Program-made: the position numbers and the translations under genes
Assembly: GCA_031275485.1 (NCBI GenBank)
Contig: JAISOS010000007.1
Span: 1 to 64,000 of the forward strand
Reading direction: 5' to 3'
DNA length: 64,000 bases
From: Clostridiales bacterium
Lineage (GTDB): Bacteria; Bacillota; Clostridia; Christensenellales; JAISNN01
Part shown: positions 46,086 through 53,802 of the stretch, piece by piece
Numbering within the stretch: the first letter of the stretch is position 1
Layout of the letters: the number at the start of each line of letters is the position of its first letter
The notes under the pieces: model-generated
Told to the model about the DNA's origin: nothing
The model's database searches: none
The model's input: the letters and a program-made list of their open reading frames with translations, nothing else

Positions 46086-47183
46086 CTATTTTTTATAGCC
46101 CTTTGCATTGTCCCGCAGTTCTTTCTCGGCGAGAAGTATCTGCTTTTCCGCCTCTAACTCGCGTATAAGCTCCGCCTCGGTGGGAAGCGTCAGCTTGTAT
46201 TTGCTTGCGAAAATCTGCGAATTCCCGCCCTCGGGGAAAGTATATTTTACCACGCTTTCGCTCTTATCGGAGCAAAGAATAATCCCTATCGGCGGGTTGT
46301 CGCCCTCGTTCGTTTTCTCCCGCGTGTAGTAGTTGACGTACATCTGCATTTGCCCTATATCTTGGTGCGTGAGGTCGCCCGTTTTTAGGTCGATAAGCAC
46401 GAAGCACTTCAAAATGTAATTATAGAAAACGAGGTCTATATAAAAATGCCGTCCGTCAAAGGTTATTCGCTTCTGCCGCGATTCAAACGTAAACCCTCGT
46501 CCGAGTTCAAGCAAGAACTTTTGTATGTGATTTATGAGTGCCTGTTCAAGGTCGCTTTCTAAGTATTGGTTTCCTTGCGACAACCCTAAAAACTCTAAAA
46601 CGTACGGGTCCTTTATCGTGTCAAGCGGCGTTTTGTCCGGCTCCTTGGCGAGTATATCACCCTTTGCCGCCTCACGCCCGCCCTCACGGCTTGACAACAC
46701 CCGCTCGTAACAAAAGCTGTTTATCTGCCGTTCTAACTGCCGCGTGCTCCAGTTGCCCGCCGTCGTTTCCTCTAAATAATATTGCCGTGCCCGCTCGTTT
46801 TCGACGCGCATTATTAGGCGGTAATGCGTCCAAGTCAATTCGGTACGCAGTGCGTTCCGATTCTCAAACGCAATATAAAACTGCCGCATAAACCGCAGGT
46901 TTCGCTCGTCAAAGCCTTTTCCGTATTCGGCGGTAAGCTCCTTTGCAAGCCCCGTAATCAATCCGTCACCGTAATCTGCGCGTTCTGCGCCGCCCTGCTT
47001 TTCGACTATCAAACGCCCGATATTCCAGTACGCCTCGACCATAGCAAAATTGACGGCGGCGTATGCTTTGCCTCTCGCCGAATTGAGTATACTGCGGACG
47101 CTCTCGAAAAGTTCTTTATCAAGAACAACTCCTGTTCCGCCGCTTGTTGCGGGCGTTTTTGCGTCGCCGCTTTTCTTTGCCAT
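46086..47183 (-). CDS. DUF1016 / YhcG-type PD-(D/E)XK nuclease-domain protein
   Basis: 365 residues. The N-terminal DUF1016 domain (about 20-180) has VNFAMVEAYWNIGRLIVEKQGG, LAKELTAEYGKGFDERNLRFMRQFY, LTWTHYRLIMRV and NWSTRQLERQI. The C-terminal nuclease domain has FYIDLVFYN, then LIDLKTGDLTHQDIGQMQMYVNYY (Asp..Asp-Leu-Lys, Gln) and PIGIILCSDK. Relatives are accessory-genome nucleases often found beside restriction systems. AGGAGAAT precedes ATG 47183. The broken XRE gene lies directly upstream, its stop one base before this start, so the pair was one unit from the promoter at 47447-47475. Confidence 0.93.
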   Translation of the reverse strand: MAKKSGDAKTPATSGGTGVVLDKELFESVRSILNSARGKAYAAVNFAMVEAYWNIGRLIVEKQGGAERADYGDGLITGLAKELTAEYGKGFDERNLRFMRQFYIAFENRNALRTELTWTHYRLIMRVENERARQYYLEETTAGNWSTRQLERQINSFCYERVLSSREGGREAAKGDILAKEPDKTPLDTIKDPYVLEFLGLSQGNQYLESDLEQALINHIQKFLLELGRGFTFESRQKRITFDGRHFYIDLVFYNYILKCFVLIDLKTGDLTHQDIGQMQMYVNYYTREKTNEGDNPPIGIILCSDKSESVVKYTFPEGGNSQIFASKYKLTLPTEAELIRELEAEKQILLAEKELRDNAKGYKK

Positions 47184-47184
47184 G

Positions 47185-47419
47185 TTATTCTCCTTTTTTG
47201 TCGCCCGTCGCGCTCGGCGTGTCGGGAAATATGTCCATGATGTCTGCGACGTTGCAATCCAAAACGCCGCAAATCCTCACGAGAATGTCCGTCTGCAAGT
47301 TGTCGCCTCTATTGAGCTTTGAAACCGTCTACGCGCTCAATTGGGCGGCAACCATAAGGTCGCGCTTCTTCAATATCCTTATCAATAAGTAACTTCCAAA
47401 GTTTTTTATAACTAACCAT
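47185..47419 (-). pseudogene. XRE-family regulator, broken by a frameshift and a nonsense codon
   Basis: From ATG 47419 (RBS TTTGGAGGCG) the frame reads MVSYKKLWKLLIDKDIEEAR and soon stops. One base over, near 47378, the natural sequence continues as KKRDLMVAAQLSA, a TAG at 47329-47331, then TVSKLNRGDNLQTDILVRIC and GVLDCNVADIMDIFPDT. This is the small XRE helix-turn-helix pattern known from many mobile elements. A one-base shift and an in-frame TAG are both needed to explain it. Its TAA (47185-47187) touches the ATG of the nuclease gene. Confidence 0.88.
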
Positions 47420-47446
47420 TTCACGCCTCCAAATGCGTTTTACTCT

Positions 47447-47475
47447 ATTATATCACAAAATCATTAAATATGCAA
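47447..47475 (-). promoter_or_regulatory. Promoter of the XRE-nuclease unit
   Basis: Minus strand -35 TTGCAT (47470-47475), 17-bp spacer, -10 TATAAT (47447-47452), 28 bp before the XRE start. Confidence 0.8.
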
Positions 47476-47539
47476 GCAAAAGTTGCGCAAGTGCGAAATT
47501 TATTTGCTCTCTTTCGCAAGAAAGCCCGACAAATGCCCG

Positions 47540-47616
47540 CACGCGCCTATCGGTTGTTTGTTTCGAGTATTTGCTTGACCTGTTTGTAAAATCGAACGTG
47601 GCGCAAATGGTGGCGT
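47540..47616. repeat. Island cassette repeat, copy 1 (direct)
   Basis: CACGCGCCTATCGGTTGTTT..CGAGTATTT..TAAAATCG.ACG matches 50043-50116 in the same orientation. Both copies lie upstream of a promoter on the minus strand. Confidence 0.7.
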
Positions 47617-47663
47617 TGTGGCGCGCCCTGCCGCCACATTGCGCTTATCTGTTCTTGACTCAT

Positions 47664-48419
47664 TTATTCCTTGTAGATGTTAAGCCACTTTTTTATTTGG
47701 TTTACTTTTGCGTCTGCCGTGTCTTTGCTCCCTGGCGAATTAGATAATTGAAAGTTGTGGCTGAACGACTTATATTTGCCCTCACTATGTCCTGCGGTAC
47801 TACGGTCAATAGTCCATCCGATTTCCCTTAATTGACTTTCAGCGGAAGCGTTTATTTCGGGGCTTGCTTTCAAAATCCTTTTTATCTTTTCAAAGAGTGC
47901 TTTCCCCTCGCCGTTTAGAGGATTTGCCTCAATCAGAGCGTCCGAGACTTCTGCCGCCCTTGTGCCGTCAGACGAACTCTTTCGGTAAAGCATTAGTGCC
48001 GAAACGACAACATCGTATTGCTCTGCGTCAAAGAACTTTTTTATGCTCGCTTCCGCTATCAGTTTATCTCTGCAATCCGGCTCCTTTTCTAATGCCGCCG
48101 TTAAAGTTTCGCACCGCGAGGTCAATGTCCGATTCGCTTGCTTTAACGCCTCAATCTCTTTGCGTAAAATCGCGTTGTCGCTTTGTAACTTGTCCATATC
48201 GGACGCGAGAATATCAAGACACTTGTCGACCTCCGCCTTTGCCGTTTCCTGCTCAATTTTCTTGTGCGCTATGCGCTCCCATTCGAGAACATCTAACGTG
48301 CCCGCGTGCTCCGCCGCTTCAAGCTGTTGCGTTCGTAAATTCCTTACCTCGTCAAATACTTTCGTTTCAAACGCCGACTGATTATCGCCCGTATTTCGTA
48401 ACGATTTTGGAAATTGCAT
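47664..48419 (-). CDS. Unrecognised coiled-coil protein of the island
   Basis: 251 residues. Residues about 15-110 are strongly charged and heptad-like (AAEHAGTLDVLEWERIAHKK, SDMDKLQSDNAILRKEIEALKQANRTL in 48233-48124), predicting a coiled coil. The C-terminal half has short helices and ends NQIKKWLNIYKE. ATG 48419 lies inside the 3' end of the next upstream gene (76-bp overlap in another frame) with only GGGGT as a possible RBS. Translation may be coupled, or an upstream frameshift may have split one protein; the frame is open 5' of this ATG (NGYIGVYSGAMQF). No family recognised. Confidence 0.65.
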   Translation of the reverse strand: MQFPKSLRNTGDNQSAFETKVFDEVRNLRTQQLEAAEHAGTLDVLEWERIAHKKIEQETAKAEVDKCLDILASDMDKLQSDNAILRKEIEALKQANRTLTSRCETLTAALEKEPDCRDKLIAEASIKKFFDAEQYDVVVSALMLYRKSSSDGTRAAEVSDALIEANPLNGEGKALFEKIKRILKASPEINASAESQLREIGWTIDRSTAGHSEGKYKSFSHNFQLSNSPGSKDTADAKVNQIKKWLNIYKE

Positions 48420-49111
48420 TGCGCCGCTATATACCCCGATATAGCCGTTATATGGAAATTTCCGCCGATTTTGTTTCTCAATTCAACTGATACAGTGTTG
48501 TTTGCTTCTTCTACGACGTGAGCTATCCCGCATAAGTCCTTTGCCATCTCCGTCGTGTTTATCTCATGACCCATACTGTCTATAATCGTGCTCACGTATA
48601 TCACGGGCAACCTGCAGGTCTCCTCGCCTTTTATAAGCCGTGCTATGTAATCGAGATTGTTCAAATCCGCAACTATCGGTTGACTGCCTATCTTAAACGC
48701 TCCGTCGCCCTCAAACAGCCCCGCCTCCGCCAACGCCTGAATTATGCCTGTTCGCATTTGCCGCCGTTGGGTGCTATAACCTACGCCGTACAATGAAGAC
48801 GTCGCTATATCAACCCGAACCGTCTTTTTGTCGCCGCATTCTCTGTATATAACGTCGGTTGTCCATTGCATGGCGGAACTGACCCGCGCCTCATAGCGTA
48901 TGCCTAAGGTCAGCGTGTTATCGTCCTTAACGCATAGGCGCGTTAGGGTATTGTCACCGATATCCCGCGTGAAGTCTTGTCCCGTGTCAAGGTCGTTTAG
49001 TGCTTCCGCCGCTTTCGCGTCGCCGCTCTTTATCCAACGCAAGACTGCGACTGTAACCGCTTCCGCCGTTACAATCGCCCTCGCGGGCAATGCTGTCGTA
49101 AGTACTTTCAT
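48344..49111 (-). CDS. Unrecognised protein of the island
   Basis: 255 residues, soluble, mixed alpha/beta. It begins MKVLTTALPARAIVTAEAV and has GDAKAAEALNDLDTGQDF, TLTLGIRYEARVSSAMQWTT and YVSTIIDSMGHEINTTEMAK. The last 40 residues are Arg- and Ile-rich and overlap the following gene, which suggests that a frameshift may have replaced the native C-terminus. A strong RBS AAAGGAGAG precedes ATG 49111. It follows the HNH gene by 13 bp, so they are one transcript. I do not recognise it. Confidence 0.7.
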   Translation of the reverse strand: MKVLTTALPARAIVTAEAVTVAVLRWIKSGDAKAAEALNDLDTGQDFTRDIGDNTLTRLCVKDDNTLTLGIRYEARVSSAMQWTTDVIYRECGDKKTVRVDIATSSLYGVGYSTQRRQMRTGIIQALAEAGLFEGDGAFKIGSQPIVADLNNLDYIARLIKGEETCRLPVIYVSTIIDSMGHEINTTEMAKDLCGIAHVVEEANNTVSVELRNKIGGNFHITAISGYIAAQCNFQNRYEIRAIISRRLKRKYLTR

Positions 49112-49124
49112 TTTGTACTCTCCT

Positions 49125-49766
49125 TTACCTCCGTTGGTCGATTTGTACTATGCAATACTTCTTGTCGGAATAGTCGTAATCAGCCCATTCGTCCTCGTCC
49201 GCTTTTGAAGTTTTGCGTACTTGGTATTGCTGTCCATCTATGACGAACGTCGTCTTGTCCGCCTTTTCTCTGTTCGTAAATATGTGGACGATTTGCTTGT
49301 TCTCGTCCGTATCAACTCCGCCTTTGGATAGCGGCTGTATGTGGTCTATGTCCCACCCGTATTGCGAATTCTCGTTGCGGTATGCGCTTTTAATAATCTT
49401 GTTGCCCGCAAAGTCGGTCGCTTCGGTTACGTCGCCGAACTCGCGTTCCCAAAAACTCACGCGCTTATCGCCTATCTTGTAAACACCCCGCTTGCCGCTC
49501 TCGTCTTTTTGTACTTGATAGCGGATGCCGTCAATCGAGTAAGTTATTTTGCCGTCGCGTAAAACGTGCGCCTCGTAACTCACTATGTGTAGATTGTCAT
49601 CCGCTTTCGTTCCGCCTTGGTCTAACGGCAGTATATATTCAAGCACCCACCCGTACTGCGAGCCCGCTTGATTGTATGCGGCTTTCTTTATCGTCCGCCC
49701 CGTATAGTCGTTTGCGTCCTGTGCGCCTTGTCCAAAAAACTTTACCCACCATTCGCTTGCCGTCAT
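49125..49766 (-). CDS. HNH-type protein with two tandem HNH-like units
   Basis: 213 residues. Two homologous units: residues about 30-75 (AAYNQAGSQYGWVLEYILPLDQGGTKADDNLHIV) and 125-175 (SAYRNENSQYGWDIDHIQPLSKGGVDTDENKQIV). The second has the metal and base pattern DIDH..N..H of HNH nucleases; in the first the DH pair is EY, so it is probably not catalytic. Each unit is followed by a short beta stretch with a Y-x-I/V-DG-x-x-YQV motif (YSIDGIRYQV, FVIDGQQYQV), showing the whole half was duplicated. RBS GGAGAT precedes ATG 49766; a terminator hairpin lies 30 bp upstream. Confidence 0.85.
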   Translation of the reverse strand: MTASEWWVKFFGQGAQDANDYTGRTIKKAAYNQAGSQYGWVLEYILPLDQGGTKADDNLHIVSYEAHVLRDGKITYSIDGIRYQVQKDESGKRGVYKIGDKRVSFWEREFGDVTEATDFAGNKIIKSAYRNENSQYGWDIDHIQPLSKGGVDTDENKQIVHIFTNREKADKTTFVIDGQQYQVRKTSKADEDEWADYDYSDKKYCIVQIDQRR

Positions 49767-49794
49767 TTGCCGTTATCTCCTTGAAATCAAAAAA

Positions 49795-49823
49795 ACGCTC
49801 TCTCGCTATATCCGAGAGAGCGT
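49795..49823 (-). terminator. Terminator hairpin in the leader of the HNH gene
   Basis: Minus strand ACGCTCTCTCG and CGAGAGAGCGT pair over a 7-nt loop and are followed by TTTTTTT. It sits between the promoter at 49971-50000 and the HNH gene, as an attenuator would. Confidence 0.75.
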
Positions 49824-49863
49824 CATGTTTATATGCTACGCTTCAAAGGTTATTTTAGGCTTC

Positions 49864-49935
49864 CTAAAACATTTCCTTTATTCTCTCTGTTATCGGTTTA
49901 ATAAGCGAGATTAAGTTGTTGTCCGAAACGCCCAT
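49864..49935 (-). CDS. Possible leader peptide (23 residues)
   Basis: ATG 49935 to TAG 49864: MGVSDNNLISLIKPITERIK plus three residues; GAGG lies 12 bases upstream. The frame is open to ATG 49980, but that lies in the promoter. It could be a leader peptide ahead of the attenuator, or the remnant of a longer gene. Confidence 0.35.
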   Translation of the reverse strand: MGVSDNNLISLIKPITERIKEMF

Positions 49936-49970
49936 ATCGGCTCGCGCCTCAATGTTTATATCATGTGTAT

Positions 49971-50000
49971 AGTCTAGCATATTATGAGATATCTTGTCAA
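49971..50000 (-). promoter_or_regulatory. Promoter of the HNH module
   Basis: Minus strand -35 TTGACA (49995-50000), 18-bp spacer, -10 TAGACT (49971-49976). The -35 is consensus; the -10 is weaker. Confidence 0.6.
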
Positions 50001-50042
50001 GTATTTTCGCCCCGCAAAATTAAAATTGCCGATAAAACGCTT

Positions 50043-50116
50043 CACGCGCCTATCGATTGTTTTCCCGAGTATTTAATCGGACTATTTACTAAAACCGCAC
50101 GGGGCGTGTTTTGGCG
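50043..50116. repeat. Island cassette repeat, copy 2 (direct)
   Basis: CACGCGCCTATCGATTGTTT..CGAGTATTT matches 47540-47616. The 2.5 kb between the copies holds the HNH module. Confidence 0.7.
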
Positions 50117-50306
50117 CCGCCGGGCGCGTAAATTTACTTGATCTTTTGGGTTATTTATGGTATTCTATGTATGTAAATTCGGGTTGCGAGTCGACTCAAA
50201 AAGCGGTTTTATCCGTTTTGACCCACAAATACGCGGTTTGATGACTATTTTCCGCTTTAATTTTTGTCGCCAATATACGCGATTCAAATCCCGTAACAGA
50301 CTTCAA

Positions 50307-50335
50307 AGAGCGCGGTTCAAGTCCGCGCTCTTTTT
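50307..50335 (+). terminator. Terminator hairpin near the pyrH 3' side
   Basis: GAGCGCGG and CCGCGCTC pair across TTCAAGT, followed by TTTTT on the plus strand and preceded by AAA. It may end the pyrH transcript coming from the right or read in both directions. Confidence 0.6.
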
Positions 50336-50394
50336 ATGCCGTTTGCTGAAAACCGTTGCACACCGTGCTTTATGACTATTTTAACACTAAATAC

Positions 50395-50490
50395 CGTTAT
50401 CCGTTTCGGTGAAGCAAGCTCATCTCTTTGAATTTCGTTATACTTTTCGGTGAAGCAACATCATCAAATTTGGCGCTACTTTCCGGTGAT
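50395..50490. repeat. Short ~45-bp tandem repeat beside pyrH
   Basis: CGTTATCCGTTTCGGTGAAG..CTCATC is followed by CGTTATACTTTTCGGTGAAG..ATCATC and a third partial CTACTTTCCGGTGATTAC. No gene is seen in 50117-50520. Confidence 0.6.
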
Positions 50491-50520
50491 TACAGACAAA
50501 TAAAAACGCCTACAAGCGGT

Positions 50521-51216
50521 CTATGCTATTATCGTTCCGCCGGAGCGGTTTTTAACGGCTTTGACTATACTGTTTTCGGCGTTCAGGGCAAACGCTATAA
50601 TCGGAATTTTATTATCCATACACATTGTGAGCGCGGTTTTGTCCATTACGGTCAAGCCGCGGTTTATCACGTCGAGGTAAGATATGCTGTCGAATTTTTT
50701 TGCGCCGCCGTTAATTTTCGGGTCGCTGTCGTACACGCCGTCAATATTTTTAGCGAGCAACAACGCGTCGGCGTGCATTTCGCAGGCTTTGAGCGCGGCG
50801 GCGGTATCCGTCGTAAAGTAGGGGTTGCCCGTTCCGGCTCCAAATATAACCACACGGTTTTTCTCGAAATGCCGCTCGGCTTTTTTGTATATATAAGGCT
50901 CGGCGATTTTCGTAATGTCGATAGAGGTCATGACTCGGGCGCACACGCCCTTTCTTTCAAGCGCGTCGCGCAGAGCGATGGCGTTCATTACCGTCGCAAG
51001 CATTCCCATATGGTCGGCGACGGTTCTGTCCATATCCCTGCCCTGCCTGCCGCGCCAAAAGTTACCGCCGCCCACGACGACGCCTATGTCCACGCCCATT
51101 TTATTTACTTCGGCGATTTGACTTACGACGCCGTTTACCACCGCCTCGTCCAGACCGAAACCTCCGCCCGACAACGCCTCGCCGCTGATTTTTAAAATAA
51201 TTCTCTTAAATCCCAA
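50521..51216 (-). CDS. pyrH: UMP kinase
   Basis: 231 residues. Phosphorylates UMP to UDP; amino-acid-kinase fold. Markers: [81 protein letters not shown] and [23 protein letters not shown]. No ATG fits; TTG 51216 has AGAGGTG nine bases ahead and gives the right length, so I use it. It is the third gene of rpsB-tsf-pyrH. The usual next gene, frr, is absent; the accessory island lies there instead. Confidence 0.94.
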   Translation of the reverse strand: MGFKRIILKISGEALSGGGFGLDEAVVNGVVSQIAEVNKMGVDIGVVVGGGNFWRGRQGRDMDRTVADHMGMLATVMNAIALRDALERKGVCARVMTSIDITKIAEPYIYKKAERHFEKNRVVIFGAGTGNPYFTTDTAAALKACEMHADALLLAKNIDGVYDSDPKINGGAKKFDSISYLDVINRGLTVMDKTALTMCMDNKIPIIAFALNAENSIVKAVKNRSGGTIIA

Positions 51217-51598
51217 ATTTTCGCACCTCTTTTTATCAGGTTGATTTTTAAAAAATTCCTTGTATAATAGATAATTACGTTCGACGGATACGCGTACAAT
51301 TTTCCACATATATTTTAATTGCGCAAAAAGCGCGGCTTTTCGCTTTATACGACGGAACAAGCGTCTGTCGCGCAATTTAAAAAGCGGTATCGACGGATCT
51401 ATTTAAAACTTGACGGCAATACTTTCAGGCGTTTTTGACGGCGCGTACTTCCGCAGTATGTAGGGAAAATACAACGCGGCGGCACGCCGGATGCGGCAAA
51501 AGATGCCGTAGGCGCAACTCCGAAAGAGGTCTTAATATATTTACTCCAAAAACATTAAAATAAAAGCAATTATTAAATTAATAATTGCTTTTTAAAAA

Positions 51599-52264
51599 TT
51601 ATTCATTATTCATTTTATTTAATTGGTCTTGAATTTCGTCGGCGAAAGTGTCCCTCTTTTTTTCCAACCCCTCGCCCATTTCGTAGCGAACGAATCTTCT
51701 GACCGTAATTTTCTCTCCGATTTTCCCGATGCTCTCGTTAATCAAAGCCGCGACGGTTTTCGCGGGGTCTTTCACATAATCCTGTTCGAGGAGGCAGATC
51801 TCCTTATAGAACTTGGAAACGCGTCCCTCTACCATTTTGTCGATAATATCGACGGGCTTAGGCTTAGGTTCGTTCAGCGCCTGAGCCTTTAATATTTCCT
51901 TTTCCTTGGCGACAACCTCGGCGGGAATTTCCTCTTTTACGATGTACGAAGGCTTGGCGGCGGCGATATGCATCGCGATATTGTGAACCAAATCCTTAAA
52001 TTCGTCCGACTTAGCGACGAAATCGGTTTCGCAATTGACCTCTATGAGCACACCGACTTTGCCGCCCAAATGAATATAGCTGTTGACAAGCCCTTGCGAG
52101 GCGATTCTCTGCGATTTTTTCGCTGCGGAGGCTATGCCCTTTTCTCTCAAATAATCAACGGCTTTTTCCATATTTCCGTCCGTTTCGGTCAAAGCTTTTT
52201 TGCAATCCATCATACCCGCGCCGGTTTTTTGCCGCAACGCGACGACGTCCTGACTTGTAAACAT
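51599..52264 (-). CDS. tsf: Elongation factor Ts
   Basis: 221 residues, the short form of the factor. MFTSQDVVALRQKTGAGMMDCKKAL (52264-52190) is the UBA-like N-terminal domain, followed by the EF-Tu contact VEVNCETDFVAKSDEFK and the core. C-terminal GEKITVRRFVRYEMGEGLEKK is conserved. It recycles EF-Tu by exchanging GDP for GTP. ATG 52264 with GGGAGAT upstream is preferred over the open frame to 52351. The gap to pyrH, 51217-51598, holds no gene. Confidence 0.96.
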   Translation of the reverse strand: MFTSQDVVALRQKTGAGMMDCKKALTETDGNMEKAVDYLREKGIASAAKKSQRIASQGLVNSYIHLGGKVGVLIEVNCETDFVAKSDEFKDLVHNIAMHIAAAKPSYIVKEEIPAEVVAKEKEILKAQALNEPKPKPVDIIDKMVEGRVSKFYKEICLLEQDYVKDPAKTVAALINESIGKIGEKITVRRFVRYEMGEGLEKKRDTFADEIQDQLNKMNNE

Positions 52265-52379
52265 ACACATATCTCCCGTTATGCTTAAATTATATTTTTT
52301 TCGTTTATCATATTTTTTCGCCGCGCATTTTATAACTGCTATGCCGGTCAAACTTTTGAATCGCGCGTCGCGTAATTTA

Positions 52380-52535
52380 AAAGAAATTTAAAGCTCGCTT
52401 CAAATTTGGCGGGAATACCCGCTTTTTAACGCCGTCACATTAAAAAACCGTAAAACACAAAAGCCTTTTACGTCCGCGTTACAGCGCGCCGAGCGCGGTT
52501 TAAAAGTTTATTCACTGTACCGCGCACTTGCCATT
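52380..52535. repeat. R5 intergenic repeat, copy B
   Basis: Shares CCCGCTTTTTAACGCCGTCAC, AAAAAACCGTAAAAC and TAAAAGTTTATTC in order with 14490-14660. It lies between rpsB and tsf, inside the operon. Confidence 0.65.
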
Positions 52536-52655
52536 ATTTATAAACTCCGTCGCAGATTCCCCACCCTTAACGCGGAATATCGCGGCGAATCAAACGTACC
52601 GATTTCAGCCGCCGCTCGCATTTTTTAACCCGCGCCGTCACAAAACGCCTCCAAC

Positions 52656-53471
52656 CTATTCCGCTTCCGCAGTTTCGGTCTTGATTTCCGCCTTTTCCGC
52701 GCCGGCGGCGGCTTGCGCGAAGACTATATCCTTAAAGGAAATATTCTCCTCGCCTTCAACGGACTCGGGTTTCTCCGCGAACCCCTGCTCACCCTGTTTC
52801 GCCTCTATGACCGCGTCGGCTATGACCGACGCCACAAGCTTTATAGCCCTTATAGCGTCATCGTTACCCGGTATCACATAATCGCAAAGGTCGGGGTCGC
52901 AGTTCGTGTCCACGACGCCTACGACGGGTATACCCAAAAGCTTGGCTTCCTTGATAGCGATTTCCTCTTTTTTCAAATCGACGACAAAAAGCGCGCCCGG
53001 CAGAACCCTCATATTTTTAATTCCGCCGAGGTTTTTCTCGAGCTGGTCTCTTTCCGCGCGCAATTTCAGAACCTCTTTTTTGGGAAGCAATTCAAACTCG
53101 CCTATTAATTCCATCTGATTGATTTTGTTCAAGCGGTCTATTCTGCTGCGAATAGTTTTGAAATTCGTCATCGTTCCGCCTAGCCATCTCTGGTTGATAA
53201 AGAACATTTCGCATCTTTCCGCTTCCTGCTGAATGGCGTCCTGCGCCTGCTTTTTAGTACCCACAAAGAGGATGGATTTTCCCTCCTTTACGACCGAAAC
53301 GACATAAGAATACGCCTTTTCGATCATCTCCGCGCTGAGCTGCAAATCAATTATGTGAATATTGTTCCGCGCGGCGTAGATATACTTCGCCATTTTAGGA
53401 TTCCATTTCGGGGTCTGATGACCGAAATGAACGCCCGCTTCCAAGAGTTGCTTCATGCTGACTACCGACAT
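52656..53471 (-). CDS. rpsB: Ribosomal protein uS2
   Basis: 271 residues. [27 protein letters not shown] start (53471-53391), [88 protein letters not shown]. An acidic, Ala/Glu-rich tail of about 40 residues follows the core. GGAGG lies upstream of ATG 53471. First gene of rpsB-tsf-pyrH, with its own promoter. Confidence 0.97.
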   Translation of the reverse strand: MSVVSMKQLLEAGVHFGHQTPKWNPKMAKYIYAARNNIHIIDLQLSAEMIEKAYSYVVSVVKEGKSILFVGTKKQAQDAIQQEAERCEMFFINQRWLGGTMTNFKTIRSRIDRLNKINQMELIGEFELLPKKEVLKLRAERDQLEKNLGGIKNMRVLPGALFVVDLKKEEIAIKEAKLLGIPVVGVVDTNCDPDLCDYVIPGNDDAIRAIKLVASVIADAVIEAKQGEQGFAEKPESVEGEENISFKDIVFAQAAAGAEKAEIKTETAEAE

Positions 53472-53643
53472 AAATAAAAAAAACCTCCGTTTTTATACCT
53501 CCCCCACGTCTCATTTAAGCGCGCAAACGCGGAACCGAGCATAGACATAATCCGGCTTCCGTATCCGCGCCTTGCCGTCCACAATACAAAACATGAGAGA
53601 AAAGTGGCGGCTTCCCGCGTAAGGTGCGTAATAATTTTAAATT

Positions 53644-53672
53644 ATTTTAGCATTTATAGAAAAAAAAATCAA
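53644..53672 (-). promoter_or_regulatory. rpsB-tsf-pyrH promoter
   Basis: Minus strand -35 TTGATT (53667-53672), 17-bp spacer, -10 TAAAAT (53644-53649). The leader to ATG 53471 is about 165 nt with GC-rich stems, fitting an S2-type leader RNA; I did not match it to a known family. Confidence 0.75.
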
Positions 53673-53737
53673 TAAAAAACATATACAAAAAATTTTTTTT
53701 CAAAAATTTTTTTCAAAAGTTTAAAAATTTAAAAAAA

Positions 53738-53797
53738 TACGCGGTGAAAAATCTTTTTGCGAACAAAAGGCTACCCTCCGCGCAAACCTTTTTTTAA
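53738..53797. repeat. R1 dispersed hairpin, copy 14
   Basis: ACGCGGTGAAAAATCTTTTTGCGAACAAAAGGCTACCCTCCGCG region; 6 bp past the rluD stop. Confidence 0.7.
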
Positions 53798-53802
53798 ATT
53801 TT

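Noticed and set aside
50279-50335. tRNA-like pieces (TTCAAATCCC and GCGGTTCAAGTCCGC)
   Set aside because: No acceptor, D-arm or anticodon arm can be formed around them; the second is better explained as a terminator hairpin.
50395-50490. Possible CRISPR array beside pyrH
   Set aside because: Only two and a half units of about 45 bp without distinct spacers, and no cas genes in the window.
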